A program made the translations under genes and the position numbers. A stretch of DNA of 25,484 nucleotides from Streptomyces rubellomurinus (lineage in GTDB: Bacteria > Actinomycetota > Actinomycetes > Streptomycetales > Streptomycetaceae), in contig NZ_JZKH01000103.1 of assembly GCF_000961885.1 (NCBI RefSeq), forward strand, positions 1 through 25,484. Reading direction: 5' to 3'. Positions within the stretch are counted from its first letter, which is position 1; each line of letters begins with the position of its first letter. Of the stretch, positions 16,111 to 23,919 are shown piece by piece. The notes below the pieces were generated by a model. That model had not been told where the DNA came from. It did no database searches and saw nothing but the letters and a program-made list of their open reading frames with translations.

Positions 16111-16908
16111 TCAGACGCTGAGGCGCCGCAGCGTCTCCTCGTGCAGGAGGCCGTTGGTGGCGACGGCGTCGGCGCCGCCCGGGCCGTCGATGCCGTCCAG
16201 GCCGGTGAAGCGGCCGCCGGCCTCCTGGACGACGATGCAGGGCGCGGCCATGTCCCACAGCGACAGCTCGGGCTCGGCGGCGATGTCGACGGCGCCCTCG
16301 GCGAGCATCATGTAGGACCAGAAGTCGCCGTAGGCGCGGGTGCGCCAGCAGGCCCGGGTGAGGTCCAGGAACGGGTCGAGGCGGCCGCGCTCCTCCCAGC
16401 CGGACAGCGAGGAGTAGGAGAGCGAGGCGTCCTCGATCCGGGAGACGCCGGAGACGTGGATCCGGGAGGCCTTGGCGAGGCTGCGGCCCGCGAAGGCGCC
16501 CAGCCCCTCGGCGGCCCACCAGCGGCGCTGCAGCGCGGGCGCGGAGACGATGCCGACCACCGGGCGCTCGACGCCGTCCGGGCCGTCCTCGATCAGCGCG
16601 ATCAGGGTGGCCCAGACCGGGACGCCGCGGATGTAGTTCTTGGTGCCGTCGATCGGGTCGATCACCCAGCGGCGGGGGCCGGAGCCCTGCAGGCCGAACT
16701 CCTCGCCGAGGACGGCGTCGCGCGGGCGGGCGCGCTGCAGGACGCCGCGGACCAGCTCCTCGGCGGCCTTGTCGGCGTCGCTGACGGGGGTGAGGTCGGG
16801 CTTGGTCTCGACCTTCAGGTCGAGGGCGCGGAAGCGCTCCAGGGTGACCGAGTCGGCCGAGTCGGCGAGGACGTGGGCGAGTCGGAGATCGTCGTGGTAG
16901 TCGGCCAT
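16111..16908 (-). CDS. hisN: Histidinol-phosphatase, inositol monophosphatase family
   Basis: A 265-residue Mg2+-dependent phosphatase of the IMPase fold. Metal-binding motifs are present: GEE (68-70), DPIDGT (84-89) and LWDMAA (W218, D219). In actinobacteria this IMPase subgroup supplies the histidinol-phosphate phosphatase step of histidine synthesis; another sugar- or inositol-phosphate phosphatase remains possible. The start is ATG 16908, preceded not by a Shine-Dalgarno but by a perfect -10 element. It lies downstream of the SMR transporter gene on the same strand and ends at the shared terminator. Confidence 0.9.
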   Translation of the reverse strand: MADYHDDLRLAHVLADSADSVTLERFRALDLKVETKPDLTPVSDADKAAEELVRGVLQRARPRDAVLGEEFGLQGSGPRRWVIDPIDGTKNYIRGVPVWATLIALIEDGPDGVERPVVGIVSAPALQRRWWAAEGLGAFAGRSLAKASRIHVSGVSRIEDASLSYSSLSGWEERGRLDPFLDLTRACWRTRAYGDFWSYMMLAEGAVDIAAEPELSLWDMAAPCIVVQEAGGRFTGLDGIDGPGGADAVATNGLLHEETLRRLSV

Positions 16909-16944
16909 GGGCGAAACCCTAGCCCAGGGCCTCCCCCGCTTCAG
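16909..16944 (-). promoter_or_regulatory. Leaderless promoter of hisN
   Basis: On the minus strand TAGGGT (16921-16916) is a perfect Streptomyces -10 element and sits exactly seven bases before the ATG at 16908, so the mRNA should start at or beside the A of ATG. A weak -35 (CTGAAG, 16944-16939) overlaps the SMR stop codon. Confidence 0.6.
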
Positions 16945-17264
16945 TGGGCCGTGCCGCTGAGCTGGAGGCCGATGACGCCGGCGATCACCAGGGAGATGGA
17001 GACGAGCTTGAGCACCGAGGTGGTCTCGTCCAGGAAGGCCATGCCGTAGATCGCGGTGCCGGCCGCGCCGATGCCCGTCCACACCGCGTAGGCGGGGCCG
17101 ACCGGGAGGCTCTTGAGGGAGAGGGTGAGCAGGCCGAAGCTGCCGAGGGCGAACACGCAGAAGCTGACGGTGGGCCAGAGCTTGGTGAAGCCCTCGCTGA
17201 GCTTGAGGTTGATCGCGAAGCCGGTCTCCAGCAGGCCGGCCAGGACCACCAGGGCCCATGCCAT
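16941..17264 (-). CDS. SMR-family small multidrug/guanidinium exporter
   Basis: A 107-residue protein with four transmembrane helices, the standard SMR size. The essential membrane-embedded glutamate is E13 in GLLETGF. Conserved [19 protein letters not shown] (~56-74) and a C-terminal helix follow. SMR proteins work as antiparallel dimers exchanging protons for cations (quaternary ammonium compounds, or guanidinium in the Gdx group); the subgroup is not certain from sequence. GGAGG lies six bases upstream of ATG 17264. The 118-bp gap to rsgA holds no guanidine riboswitch I can recognise. Confidence 0.92.
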   Translation of the reverse strand: MAWALVVLAGLLETGFAINLKLSEGFTKLWPTVSFCVFALGSFGLLTLSLKSLPVGPAYAVWTGIGAAGTAIYGMAFLDETTSVLKLVSISLVIAGVIGLQLSGTAH

Positions 17265-17382
17265 CCGTGCCCTCCCTGTCGATCGACGGGCCGGGCCCGC
17301 GCCGGCCCGACTTTCCTATGATCACCAGGCGGGCGCGGTCCGACACCTCGAACGGCGGGGAAGCCGGAGGGCGGCGCGGGCG

Positions 17383-18438
17383 TCAGTCGCCCTCGCGGGC
17401 CTCCTTGCTGGAGAGCAGGCGGCGCAGCGAGTACAGCCGGGCGCCCTCGGCGTGGCCGTCCGCGACCCAGGCGTCCAGGGCGCAGTCCGGTTCGTCGTGG
17501 CTGCAGGCGCGCGGGCAGTCGACGGTGCCGGGCTCCAGGTCGGGGAAGGCGTGGATGACCCGGGACGGGTCGATGTGGGAGAGGCCGAAGGAGCGGAAGC
17601 CCGGAGTGTCGATCACCCAGCCGGTGTCGAGGGCCTTCTTCGAGCCGGGCTTGGCGCCGGGCGGCGGGGGCAGGCGCAGGGCGAGGGCGGAGACGGTGGT
17701 GTGCCGGCCGCGGCCGGTGACGGCGTTGACCCGGCCGGTCTGCCGCTGGCGGTCCGGGACGAGGGAGTTGACCAGGGTGGTCTTGCCGACGCCGGAGTGG
17801 CCGATGAAGACGGTGGACAGGCCGCGCAGGTGCTCGCGGACGGCCTCGGCGCCGGTGGTCTCCAGTTCGTCCCGGCGGGTGACCACGTAGGTGATGCCGA
17901 GCGGGGCGTAGGACTCGAGCAGCGGTTCGGCCGGGGCGAGGTCGGACTTGGTGAGGACGAGCAGCGGTTCCATGCCGGCGTCGTAGGCGGCGACCAGGCA
18001 GCGGTCGATCAGCCGGGGCCGGGGCTCGGGGTCGGCGAGGGCGGTGACGATGGCGAGCTGGTCGGCGTTGGCGACGACGATCCGCTCGTACGGGTCGTCG
18101 TCGTCGGCGGTGCGCCGCAGGACGGAGCTGCGCTCCTCGACCCGGACGATCCGGGCGAGGGTGTCGGCGTCCCCGGAGAGGTCGCCGACGATGTTGACGA
18201 CGTCGCCGACGACGACGCCCTTGCGGCCCAGTTCGCGGGCCTTCATGGCGACGACCTCGCGTTCCTGCTTCGTCCCCGGGTCGACCAGGCAGGTGAGCCG
18301 GCCGCGGTCGACGGTGAGCACCATCGCCTCGGCGGCGTCCTCGTGCTTGGGTCGGATGCGGGTCCGCGGCCGGGAGCCCCGGCGGGCGGGGCGGTTGCGG
18401 ATGTCGTCCTCGTCGGCGTCCTTGCCGTAGCGGCGCAT
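17383..18438 (-). CDS. rsgA: Ribosome small-subunit-dependent GTPase A
   Basis: A 351-residue circularly permuted GTPase that checks late 30S subunit maturation. Domains in order: basic N-terminus, OB fold (~38-105), GTPase motifs in permuted order (G4 TKSD 163-166, G1 GHSGVGKT 213-220, G3 DTPG 277-280) and a C-terminal zinc finger (C308, C312, H314, C319). ATG 18438 lies 15 bases downstream of the aroA stop on the same strand, so the two are probably one operon. An aroA-rsgA arrangement is also found in mycobacteria (from memory). Confidence 0.96.
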   Translation of the reverse strand: MRRYGKDADEDDIRNRPARRGSRPRTRIRPKHEDAAEAMVLTVDRGRLTCLVDPGTKQEREVVAMKARELGRKGVVVGDVVNIVGDLSGDADTLARIVRVEERSSVLRRTADDDDPYERIVVANADQLAIVTALADPEPRPRLIDRCLVAAYDAGMEPLLVLTKSDLAPAEPLLESYAPLGITYVVTRRDELETTGAEAVREHLRGLSTVFIGHSGVGKTTLVNSLVPDRQRQTGRVNAVTGRGRHTTVSALALRLPPPPGAKPGSKKALDTGWVIDTPGFRSFGLSHIDPSRVIHAFPDLEPGTVDCPRACSHDEPDCALDAWVADGHAEGARLYSLRRLLSSKEAREGD

Positions 18439-18453
18439 GGCTTCAGTCTCCGC

Positions 18454-19785
18454 TCAGCTGCCCGCCGCCGCTTCGCCGAGCAGGTCCGCCCACAACTGCG
18501 GGAAGTCGGGCAGGGTCTTGGCGGTGGTGGCGATGTTCTCGACCTGGACGCCGGGCACGGCGAGGCCGATGACGGCGCCGGCGGTGGCCAGGCGGTGGTC
18601 CTCGTAGGTGTGGAAGACGCCGCCGTGCAGCGGGCGGGGGCGGATCCGCAGGCCGTCCTCGGTCTCGCTGACGTCGCCGCCGAGGTCGTTGATCTCCTTG
18701 GCGAGGGCGGCGAGCCGGTCGGTCTCGTGCAGGCGCAGGTGGGCGATGCCGTACAGGTGGGACTCGGAGTCGGCGAGGGCGGCGACGGCGGCGATCACCG
18801 GGGTGAGCTCGCCGACGTCGTGCAGGTCGGCCTCGATGCCGTGGATGCGGCCGGTGCCGGTGAACTGCAGGCCCTCGTCGGTGAACTCGCAGGCGCCGCC
18901 CATCCGGGTGTACAGCTCGCGGAGCTGGTCGCCGGGCTGGGTGGTGTGCTTGGGCCAGTCGCGGACGGTGACCCGGCCGCCGGTGGCGAGGGCGGCGGCG
19001 AAGAACGGGGCGGCGTTGGACAGGTCGGGCTCGACGACGAGGTCGCGGCCGATCAGGGCGCCGGGGGTGACCCGCCAGACGTCCTTCTCGCCGCCGTCCT
19101 CGGGGGCGTCGACCTGGACGCCGGCCTTGCGGAGCATCTCGACGGTCATCCGGATGTGCGGCAGCGACGGCACCGGGCCGCCGACGTGCCGGACCTCGAC
19201 GCCCTGCCGGTAGCGGGCGCCGGAGAGCAGCAGGGCGGAGACGAACTGGGAGGAGGCGGAGGCGTCGAGCTCGACCGGGCCGCCGTCCAGGCCGCCGGTG
19301 CCGTGCACGGTGAAGGGGAAGGTGCCGCGGCCGTCGTCCTCGATCCGGGCGCCGAGGGCGCGCAGGGCGTTGATGACGCCGTGCTGGGGGCGCTCGTGGC
19401 TGCGCGGGTCGCCGTCGAAGTGCACGGGGCCGTCGGCGAGGACGGCGAGCGGGGGCAGGAAGCGCATGACCGTGCCGGCGTTGCCGACGTCGACGGTGGC
19501 CGGGCCGAGCAGGGCGGGGGCGGGGATGACCCGCCAGGCCTCGCCGCCGCCGTAGCCGCCGGAGTCGTTGTTGACCTGCTCCTCGATGCCGACGCCGAGG
19601 GCGCGCAGACCGTCCGCCATCAGCTGGGAGTCGCGGCTGCGCAGCGGGCGGCGCACCCAGCCGGGCTCGTCGGCGAGTGCCGCCAGCACCAGGGCCCGGT
19701 TGGTGACCGACTTCGAGCCGGGGATGGTGACGGTGGCGTCCACGGGGGTGGTCGCGACGGGGGCGGGCCACAGGGTCTCGGTCAT
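18454..19785 (-). CDS. aroA: 3-phosphoshikimate 1-carboxyvinyltransferase (EPSP synthase)
   Basis: A 443-residue enzyme catalysing the sixth shikimate-pathway step, adding the enolpyruvyl group of PEP to shikimate-3-phosphate. Motifs: PGSKSVTNR (22-30, catalytic Lys25), GNAGTVMRF (101-109), [25 protein letters not shown] and DHRLA. In the glyphosate/PEP loop the position equivalent to E. coli Pro101 is Phe, which I believe is common in actinobacteria. The ATG at 19785 has no Shine-Dalgarno but is preceded seven bases upstream by TAGACT. First gene of the aroA-rsgA unit. Confidence 0.96.
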   Translation of the reverse strand: MTETLWPAPVATTPVDATVTIPGSKSVTNRALVLAALADEPGWVRRPLRSRDSQLMADGLRALGVGIEEQVNNDSGGYGGGEAWRVIPAPALLGPATVDVGNAGTVMRFLPPLAVLADGPVHFDGDPRSHERPQHGVINALRALGARIEDDGRGTFPFTVHGTGGLDGGPVELDASASSQFVSALLLSGARYRQGVEVRHVGGPVPSLPHIRMTVEMLRKAGVQVDAPEDGGEKDVWRVTPGALIGRDLVVEPDLSNAAPFFAAALATGGRVTVRDWPKHTTQPGDQLRELYTRMGGACEFTDEGLQFTGTGRIHGIEADLHDVGELTPVIAAVAALADSESHLYGIAHLRLHETDRLAALAKEINDLGGDVSETEDGLRIRPRPLHGGVFHTYEDHRLATAGAVIGLAVPGVQVENIATTAKTLPDFPQLWADLLGEAAAGS

Positions 19786-19798
19786 GGGGGCCAGTCTA
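19786..19798 (-). promoter_or_regulatory. Leaderless -10 element of aroA
   Basis: TAGACT on the minus strand (19798-19793) lies seven bases before ATG 19785, with no Shine-Dalgarno between them. Same geometry as hisN. Confidence 0.5.
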
Positions 19799-19853
19799 GG
19801 GCGCGGCGCGGGGGCGTTCCGGCGCTGGCCCGCATGGCGGGACGGGCGGTCGG

Positions 19854-20582
19854 CTACAGCGGCTGGAGGAGCCAGGAGGCGCCGAGGGCGAGGCTGGCGA
19901 GGGCGGTGAGCAGGAAGACGGCGACCCAGGCGAGGGCGGGGACGTGGGTGAGGCGGGCGAGCTGGTCGGCGTCGGAGTCGCGGGCCCAGCCGATGCGGCG
20001 CTGGTGCTGCAGTTCCAGGACGGGGCGGACGGCGCCGAAGAGCAGGAACCAGCAGCCGAGGTAGGCGAAGCCGGCCTGGACCTGGGCGGTGCCGAACCAG
20101 GAGACGAGGAAGAAGGCGCCGCCGGCGAGCAGCACGGTGAACAGGCCGAAGGCGTTGCGGATGCGGACGAGCAGGGCGAGCAGCAGGGCGATGGCGAGCC
20201 AGAGCAGCAGGGTGATGCGGTCGGCGGCGAGCAGGGCGGCGCAGCCGAGGCCGAGCAGGGCGGGGGCGGTGTAGCCGGCGGCGGCGGTGAGGACCATGCC
20301 GGGGCCGGTGGGGCGGCCGTAGGAGAGGGTGAGGCCGGAGGTGTCGGAGTGCAGCCGGATGCCGGCGAGTTTGCGGTTGGTGGCGAGGGCGGCGAGGCCG
20401 TGGCCGCCTTCGTGGGCGATGGTGACGGCGTTGCGGGCGACGTGCCAGATCGGGCGGGCGAGGACGGCGAGCAGGGCGGCGCAGCCGGTGGTGAGGACGA
20501 GCCAGCCGGGCGGGGCGGCCTGGGTGCCGGTGACCTGGTCCCACAGGTCGCCGAGGGTGTGGTCGGTCGGGTGCGTGCTCAT
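19854..20582 (-). CDS. M50 family membrane zinc metallopeptidase
   Basis: A 242-residue polytopic membrane protein. The zinc site HEGGH (57-61) lies at the end of the first or second helix after VARNAVTIA, followed by several hydrophobic helices (about 96-120, 124-146, 150-190, 217-238). The M50 family includes site-2-protease-like intramembrane proteases; this short form lacks a PDZ domain and I cannot name a substrate. ATG 20582 has GGAG nine bases upstream. It lies upstream of aroA on the same strand with a 68-bp gap that holds the aroA -10 element, and is divergent from the SRAP gene. A nearby anti-sigma factor (RsrA) is soluble, so a link to it is unlikely. Confidence 0.87.
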   Translation of the reverse strand: MSTHPTDHTLGDLWDQVTGTQAAPPGWLVLTTGCAALLAVLARPIWHVARNAVTIAHEGGHGLAALATNRKLAGIRLHSDTSGLTLSYGRPTGPGMVLTAAAGYTAPALLGLGCAALLAADRITLLLWLAIALLLALLVRIRNAFGLFTVLLAGGAFFLVSWFGTAQVQAGFAYLGCWFLLFGAVRPVLELQHQRRIGWARDSDADQLARLTHVPALAWVAVFLLTALASLALGASWLLQPL

Positions 20583-20715
20583 GGTCCTTGGCTCCGTCCG
20601 CTGCGTTGGGCCGTTCGGGGCAGCCTCCCATGCGGGGACGGGCGGGCGGGGGCGGGTGGTTCTGCCGGGGGGATGAGGAAGTGGTGAGGAGGGCGGGCAT
20701 GGCAAGCTGGCCCGC

Positions 20716-21462
20716 ATGTGCGGTCGCTTCGCAGCCAGCAGCAGGCCCGAGGACCTCGTCGACCTGTTCGGCGTGGAGTTCTGGGATCCGGGGGAGACGC
20801 TGGACCCGAACTGGAACGTCGCCCCGACGAACAGTGCCTTCGTGGTGCTGGAGCGGTTGGCGAAGCACGAGCCGCGGGCGGTGCGGCAGTTGCGGGCGCT
20901 GCGCTGGGGGCTGGTGCCGCAGTGGTCGGGTTCGGCGGAGACCGCGGTGAAGATGATCAATGCCCGGGCGGACACGGTGCACGAGAAGCCGGCGTACCGG
21001 CAGGCGTTCGCGTCGCGGCGGTGCATCCTGCCGGTGGACGGCTACTACGAGTGGCAGACGGTGCCGGGGGCGCGGGGGAAGGCGCGCAAGCGGCCGTTCT
21101 TCGTGTCCCGGGCGGACGGTGCGCCGCTGGCGCTGGCGGGGCTGTACGAGTTCTGGCGGGACCGGACGGTGCCGGCGGACCATCCGCGGGCCTGGCTGGT
21201 GACCTTCGCGGTGGTGACGACGGAGGCGGAGGAGCTGCTGGCGCCGATCCACGAGCGGATGCCGCTGTTCCTGGACGCGGGTTCGTGGGACGCGTGGCTG
21301 GATCCGGGGGCGGACGACCCGGAGGAGCTGCGCGGGCTGCTGATACCGCCGCCGCCGGGGGCGCTGCTGGCCACGCCGGTGTCGCCCGCGGTGGGGAGCA
21401 TCCGCAACAACGGCCCGGAGCTCGTGGAGCCGTACACCGAGGTCGAGACCACACTCTTCTGA
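20716..21462 (+). CDS. SRAP domain protein (YedK/HMCES-like)
   Basis: A 248-residue SRAP protein. It forms a protective thiazolidine crosslink with abasic sites in single-stranded DNA. All key residues are seen: Cys2 right after Met1 (MCGRF), Asn34 in WNVAPT, the YYEW glutamate near residue 113, and the IHERMP histidine near 179. MINARADT and RRCILPVDG are family motifs. The start must be ATG 20716 because Cys2 is the catalytic residue. No Shine-Dalgarno is well placed; CAAGCT (20703-20708) seven bases upstream may be a leaderless -10 element. The next gene follows after 22 bp and is probably cotranscribed. Confidence 0.95.
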   Translation: MCGRFAASSRPEDLVDLFGVEFWDPGETLDPNWNVAPTNSAFVVLERLAKHEPRAVRQLRALRWGLVPQWSGSAETAVKMINARADTVHEKPAYRQAFASRRCILPVDGYYEWQTVPGARGKARKRPFFVSRADGAPLALAGLYEFWRDRTVPADHPRAWLVTFAVVTTEAEELLAPIHERMPLFLDAGSWDAWLDPGADDPEELRGLLIPPPPGALLATPVSPAVGSIRNNGPELVEPYTEVETTLF

Positions 21463-21484
21463 ACTGTCGAATGGGAGCCATGGG

Positions 21485-22120
21485 ATGACCGTCGAGCTCG
21501 TGGACACCGAGGCGGGCGAGGCCCGGATCACGTACCACCGGGCGGTGGAGCCCCGGGCGGTGCTGGCGCTGGGGCACGGCGCGGGCGGCGGGGTGGAGGC
21601 CCGGGACCTGGTGGCGCTGGCAGCCGCGCTGCCGCCGCGCGGGATCACCGTGGCGCTGGTGGAGCAGCCGTGGCGGGTGGCGGGGCGGAAGGTGGCGCCG
21701 GCGCCGAGGACGCTGGACCTGGGCTGGCGGCCGGTGGTCGAGCTGCTGGCGGCCCGGGGGCCGGCGCTGGTGGTCGGCGGGCGCAGTGCCGGGGCGCGGG
21801 TGGCGTGCCGTACGGGCGCGGCGACCGGGGCGGTGGGGGTGGTGGCGCTGGCGTTCCCGCTGCACCCGCCGGGGAGGCCGGAGCGGAGCCGGGCCGAGGA
21901 GCTGCTGGAGTCGGGGCTGCCGACGCTGGTGGTGCAGGGGCCGGCGGACCCGTTCGGCGGGCCGGGGGAGTTCCCGCGGCTGCCGCCGGGGCACGAGCTG
22001 GTGGCGCTGCCGTACGGGAACCACGGGTTCGAGGTGCCGAAGCGGGCGGAGGTGGGGCAGGAGGAGGTGCTGGACCTGCTCTGCGGGGCGGTGGGGGACT
22101 TCGTGCTGCGGCTGGGGTGA
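21485..22120 (+). CDS. Small alpha/beta hydrolase (KANL3/Tex30-like)
   Basis: A 211-residue alpha/beta hydrolase. The oxyanion region is GHGAGGG (~30-36), the nucleophile elbow GRSAG near 99-103, the probable acid GPADPFG and the catalytic His in YGNHGF, so the triad looks complete. No lid domain and no signal peptide are seen. GGGAG lies seven bases upstream of ATG 21485. It sits 22 bp after the SRAP gene, probably one transcript. The family is often annotated as hydrolase or dienelactone hydrolase-like; the substrate is unknown. Confidence 0.88.
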   Translation: MTVELVDTEAGEARITYHRAVEPRAVLALGHGAGGGVEARDLVALAAALPPRGITVALVEQPWRVAGRKVAPAPRTLDLGWRPVVELLAARGPALVVGGRSAGARVACRTGAATGAVGVVALAFPLHPPGRPERSRAEELLESGLPTLVVQGPADPFGGPGEFPRLPPGHELVALPYGNHGFEVPKRAEVGQEEVLDLLCGAVGDFVLRLG

Positions 22121-22139
22121 GCGGGGCGTACCGGGTCGA

Positions 22140-22155
22140 TCACTCGTGCGAGTGA
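22140..22155. promoter_or_regulatory. Palindrome upstream of sigRp2
   Basis: TCACTCG-tg-CGAGTGA, perfect 7-bp arms, ends 16 bp before the GGAAT element of the sigR promoter. A near-copy lies at 23711-23726 on the far side of rsrA. Confidence 0.55.
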
Positions 22156-22171
22156 ATGGTGCGTGCGGGCG

Positions 22172-22197
22172 GGAATGCCTGCGGGCTCCGGGTGGTT
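22172..22197 (+). promoter_or_regulatory. Sigma-R-dependent autoregulatory promoter sigRp2
   Basis: GGAAT (22172-22176), exactly 18 bp, then GTT (22195-22197): a perfect match to the published sigma-R consensus GGAAT-N18-GTT. It should start transcription about 45-50 bases before the ATG at 22253 and so drive the long isoform of sigma-R, as described for S. coelicolor. Confidence 0.85.
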
Positions 22198-22252
22198 GTC
22201 GCCTTCGTCAGCGTGAGCGGCAGCTACGAGTCACCGGTGAGAGGCAGGGCAG

Positions 22253-23158
22253 ATGGGTTCGATCGCGTGCCCCGAACGGCCTGAGGAGCGCGAGGCCGCC
22301 ACGGCGTTCGCTCCCTCGTGGTCGGACTGGCTCGACGCGGGCGAGAAGCCCGTCAGCCCGATATCCTCCATTTCTGGGCGGCCCGCCGTGGGCCGCGCTC
22401 GTCATGCCGAGGAGGTGGGTCCGGTCGTCGGGACCGAGCACGAGGCCGAGCCGGGCCGTGGCCCGGGCGAGGCCCTGCCTGCGGGCGAGGCGCTCACCGG
22501 TGAGGAGCTGGCCGAGGCGATCGGCGAGGACACCTTCCGGGTGTCGGCGGAGGAGAGCGAGGAGGCCCGGCGGGAGCGCTTCGAGCGCGACGCCCTGGGC
22601 TACCTGGATCCGATGTACTCGGCGGCGCTGCGCATGACGCGCAACCCGGCCGATGCGGAGGACCTGCTCCAGGAGGCGTTCGCGAAGGCGTACGCGTCCT
22701 TCCACCAGTTCCGTGAGGGCACGAACCTCAAGGCCTGGCTGTACCGCATCCTCACCAACACGTTCATCAACTCGTACCGCAAGAAGCAGCGGGAGCCGCA
22801 GCGCACCGCGGCGGAGGAGATCGAGGACTGGCAGCTGGCCCGCGCCGAGTCGCACATGTCGACCGGTCTGCGCTCGGCCGAGACCCAGGCCCTGGACCAC
22901 CTCCCCGACAGTGACGTGAAGGACGCGCTCCAGGCCATCCCGGAGGAATTCCGGATCGCCGTCTATCTCGCGGACGTAGAAGGCTTTGCGTACAAGGAGA
23001 TCGCGGACATCATGGGTACTCCCATCGGTACGGTGATGTCCCGGCTGCACCGCGGCCGTCGTCAGCTGCGCGGCATGCTGGAGGACTACGCCCGTGAGCG
23101 CGGGCTCGTCCCGGCCGGCAGCGGGGCAGGGCAGGAAGCGAAGGGCTCGGGCTCATGA
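22253..23158 (+). CDS. sigR: ECF sigma factor sigma-R (long isoform sigma-R' start)
   Basis: A 301-residue sigma factor from ATG 22253. Region 2 includes [20 protein letters not shown] and [14 protein letters not shown], then [23 protein letters not shown]; region 4 is [48 protein letters not shown]. Sigma-R directs the thiol-oxidative-stress regulon (thioredoxins, mycothiol, proteases). In S. coelicolor a constitutive promoter gives a stable form and sigRp2 gives sigma-R', with a ~55-residue N-terminal extension that makes it unstable. Here residue 55 is a GTG (22415, VGPVVG), giving a 247-residue short form; its GAGGAG is immediately adjacent, closer than usual. TATCCT at 22362-22367 may be the -10 element for the short form. 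The stop overlaps the rsrA start (ATGA). Confidence 0.95.
   Translation: MGSIACPERPEEREAATAFAPSWSDWLDAGEKPVSPISSISGRPAVGRARHAEEVGPVVGTEHEAEPGRGPGEALPAGEALTGEELAEAIGEDTFRVSAEESEEARRERFERDALGYLDPMYSAALRMTRNPADAEDLLQEAFAKAYASFHQFREGTNLKAWLYRILTNTFINSYRKKQREPQRTAAEEIEDWQLARAESHMSTGLRSAETQALDHLPDSDVKDALQAIPEEFRIAVYLADVEGFAYKEIADIMGTPIGTVMSRLHRGRRQLRGMLEDYARERGLVPAGSGAGQEAKGSGS
22415..22417 (+). promoter_or_regulatory. Proposed GTG start of stable sigma-R
   Basis: An in-frame GTG, 54 codons after the long-form ATG, opens VGPVVGT, which resembles the N-terminus I recall for S. coelicolor sigma-R. GAGGAG (22409-22414) abuts it. Another in-frame GTG lies at 22388. Confidence 0.5.
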
Positions 23159-23538
23159 GCTGCGGCGATCCGCACGAAACCGAGTGTGGCGAGGTCCTCG
23201 ACCACCTCTATGAATTCCTCGACAACGAGATGGCCGAGGGCGACTGCGCCAAGTTGCGCGAGCACTTCGACGAGTGCTCGCCGTGCTTGAAGCAGTACGG
23301 GCTGGAGCAGGCGATCAAGGCGCTGATCAAGCGCTCCTGCGGGTGCGACGACACCCCGGCCGACCTGCGCGGCAAGGTGCTGGCCAGGATCGACTCGATC
23401 CGGGCCGGGCAGCGCTCGGGCGAGCCGGTGGTGGTCGTGGAGACGGCCTCGGTGGAGGTGCACGTCGAGTCCGCCCGGCCGGCGCCGAGCCTGGCGGCGG
23501 AGGGCGAGCCGGTCGAGGCCGGCGCACCGGCGGAGTGA
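23155..23538 (+). CDS. rsrA: Zinc-binding redox-sensitive anti-sigma factor RsrA
   Basis: A 127-residue ZAS-family anti-sigma factor. It sequesters sigma-R in the reduced state and releases it when disulfides form. Key residues fit S. coelicolor RsrA: C3, H7, C11, C31, H37, C41, C44 (HFDECSPC holds H-x3-C-x2-C). Where S. coelicolor has adjacent cysteines at 61 and 62, this protein has S61-C62-G63-C64. The C-terminal tail (after ~90) is Val/Glu/Ala-rich and longer than in S. coelicolor. The ATG overlaps the sigR stop (ATGA), ensuring coupled translation. It ends before a strong terminator. Confidence 0.96.
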   Translation: MSCGDPHETECGEVLDHLYEFLDNEMAEGDCAKLREHFDECSPCLKQYGLEQAIKALIKRSCGCDDTPADLRGKVLARIDSIRAGQRSGEPVVVVETASVEVHVESARPAPSLAAEGEPVEAGAPAE

Positions 23539-23654
23539 CGCCGGCGGGGCCCGCCCCAGCGCCGCGGTCACGGTGCGTGACGGCTGTGCGGGGTGGTCGG
23601 CCGGGCGGGGCAGTGCGTCGGTGACGCCTGCCGGAGGGTTCGAACCGGGTGTCC

Positions 23655-23688
23655 AGCGGCCCCGGGAGCATGCGCTCCCGGGGCCGCT
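23655..23688 (+). terminator. sigR-rsrA terminator
   Basis: A perfect 15-bp stem (23655-23669 with 23674-23688) and 4-nt loop, about 115 bp after the rsrA stop. No T-run follows. Confidence 0.85.
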
Positions 23689-23710
23689 CCCGTTCTGCTC
23701 GCGTGCGCCC

Positions 23711-23744
23711 TCACTCGTTCGGGTGAGTTGGCGGTGCGCCAACT
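23711..23744. promoter_or_regulatory. Two abutting palindromes upstream of HD-GYP gene
   Basis: TCACTCG-tt-CGGGTGA (23711-23726, one mismatch) is directly followed by AGTTGGCG-gtg-CGCCAACT (23726-23744, perfect 8-bp arms), sharing base 23726. TATCCT at 23788-23793 is a candidate -10 element downstream. This fits an operator region for the HD-GYP gene; the regulator is unknown. The rest of 23539-23892 shows only the rsrA terminator. Confidence 0.55.
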
Positions 23745-23919
23745 GCGCCATTGCGCGATCATGCGTCCCCGCGCGCGACGAGCGCCCTATCCTCCTGACG
23801 GACGCTCACCGCCGGTTGGCCCGGCGTGCTGAGGCAACGCGGGCCCGGACGGCGGGGAGGTCGAGATCGCTACCGACAGTGGAGGCGAACCCCTGGCGCC
23901 CGGGGCGGCGCGCTACGCG

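Noticed and set aside
14486..16519. 677-residue minus-strand ORF opposite catalase
   Set aside because: Shadow of the catalase and hisN genes; runs through a strong terminator and lacks domains.
17265..17382. Guanidine riboswitch upstream of the SMR gene
   Set aside because: I looked for class I-III features because Gdx-type SMR genes often carry them; only simple GC hairpins and a GTCGATCGAC palindrome are present.
17113..20064. 983-residue plus-strand ORF
   Set aside because: Antisense to SMR, rsgA, aroA and M50 genes, all with clear family motifs; composition is low-complexity Gly/Val/Asp typical of high-GC shadow frames.
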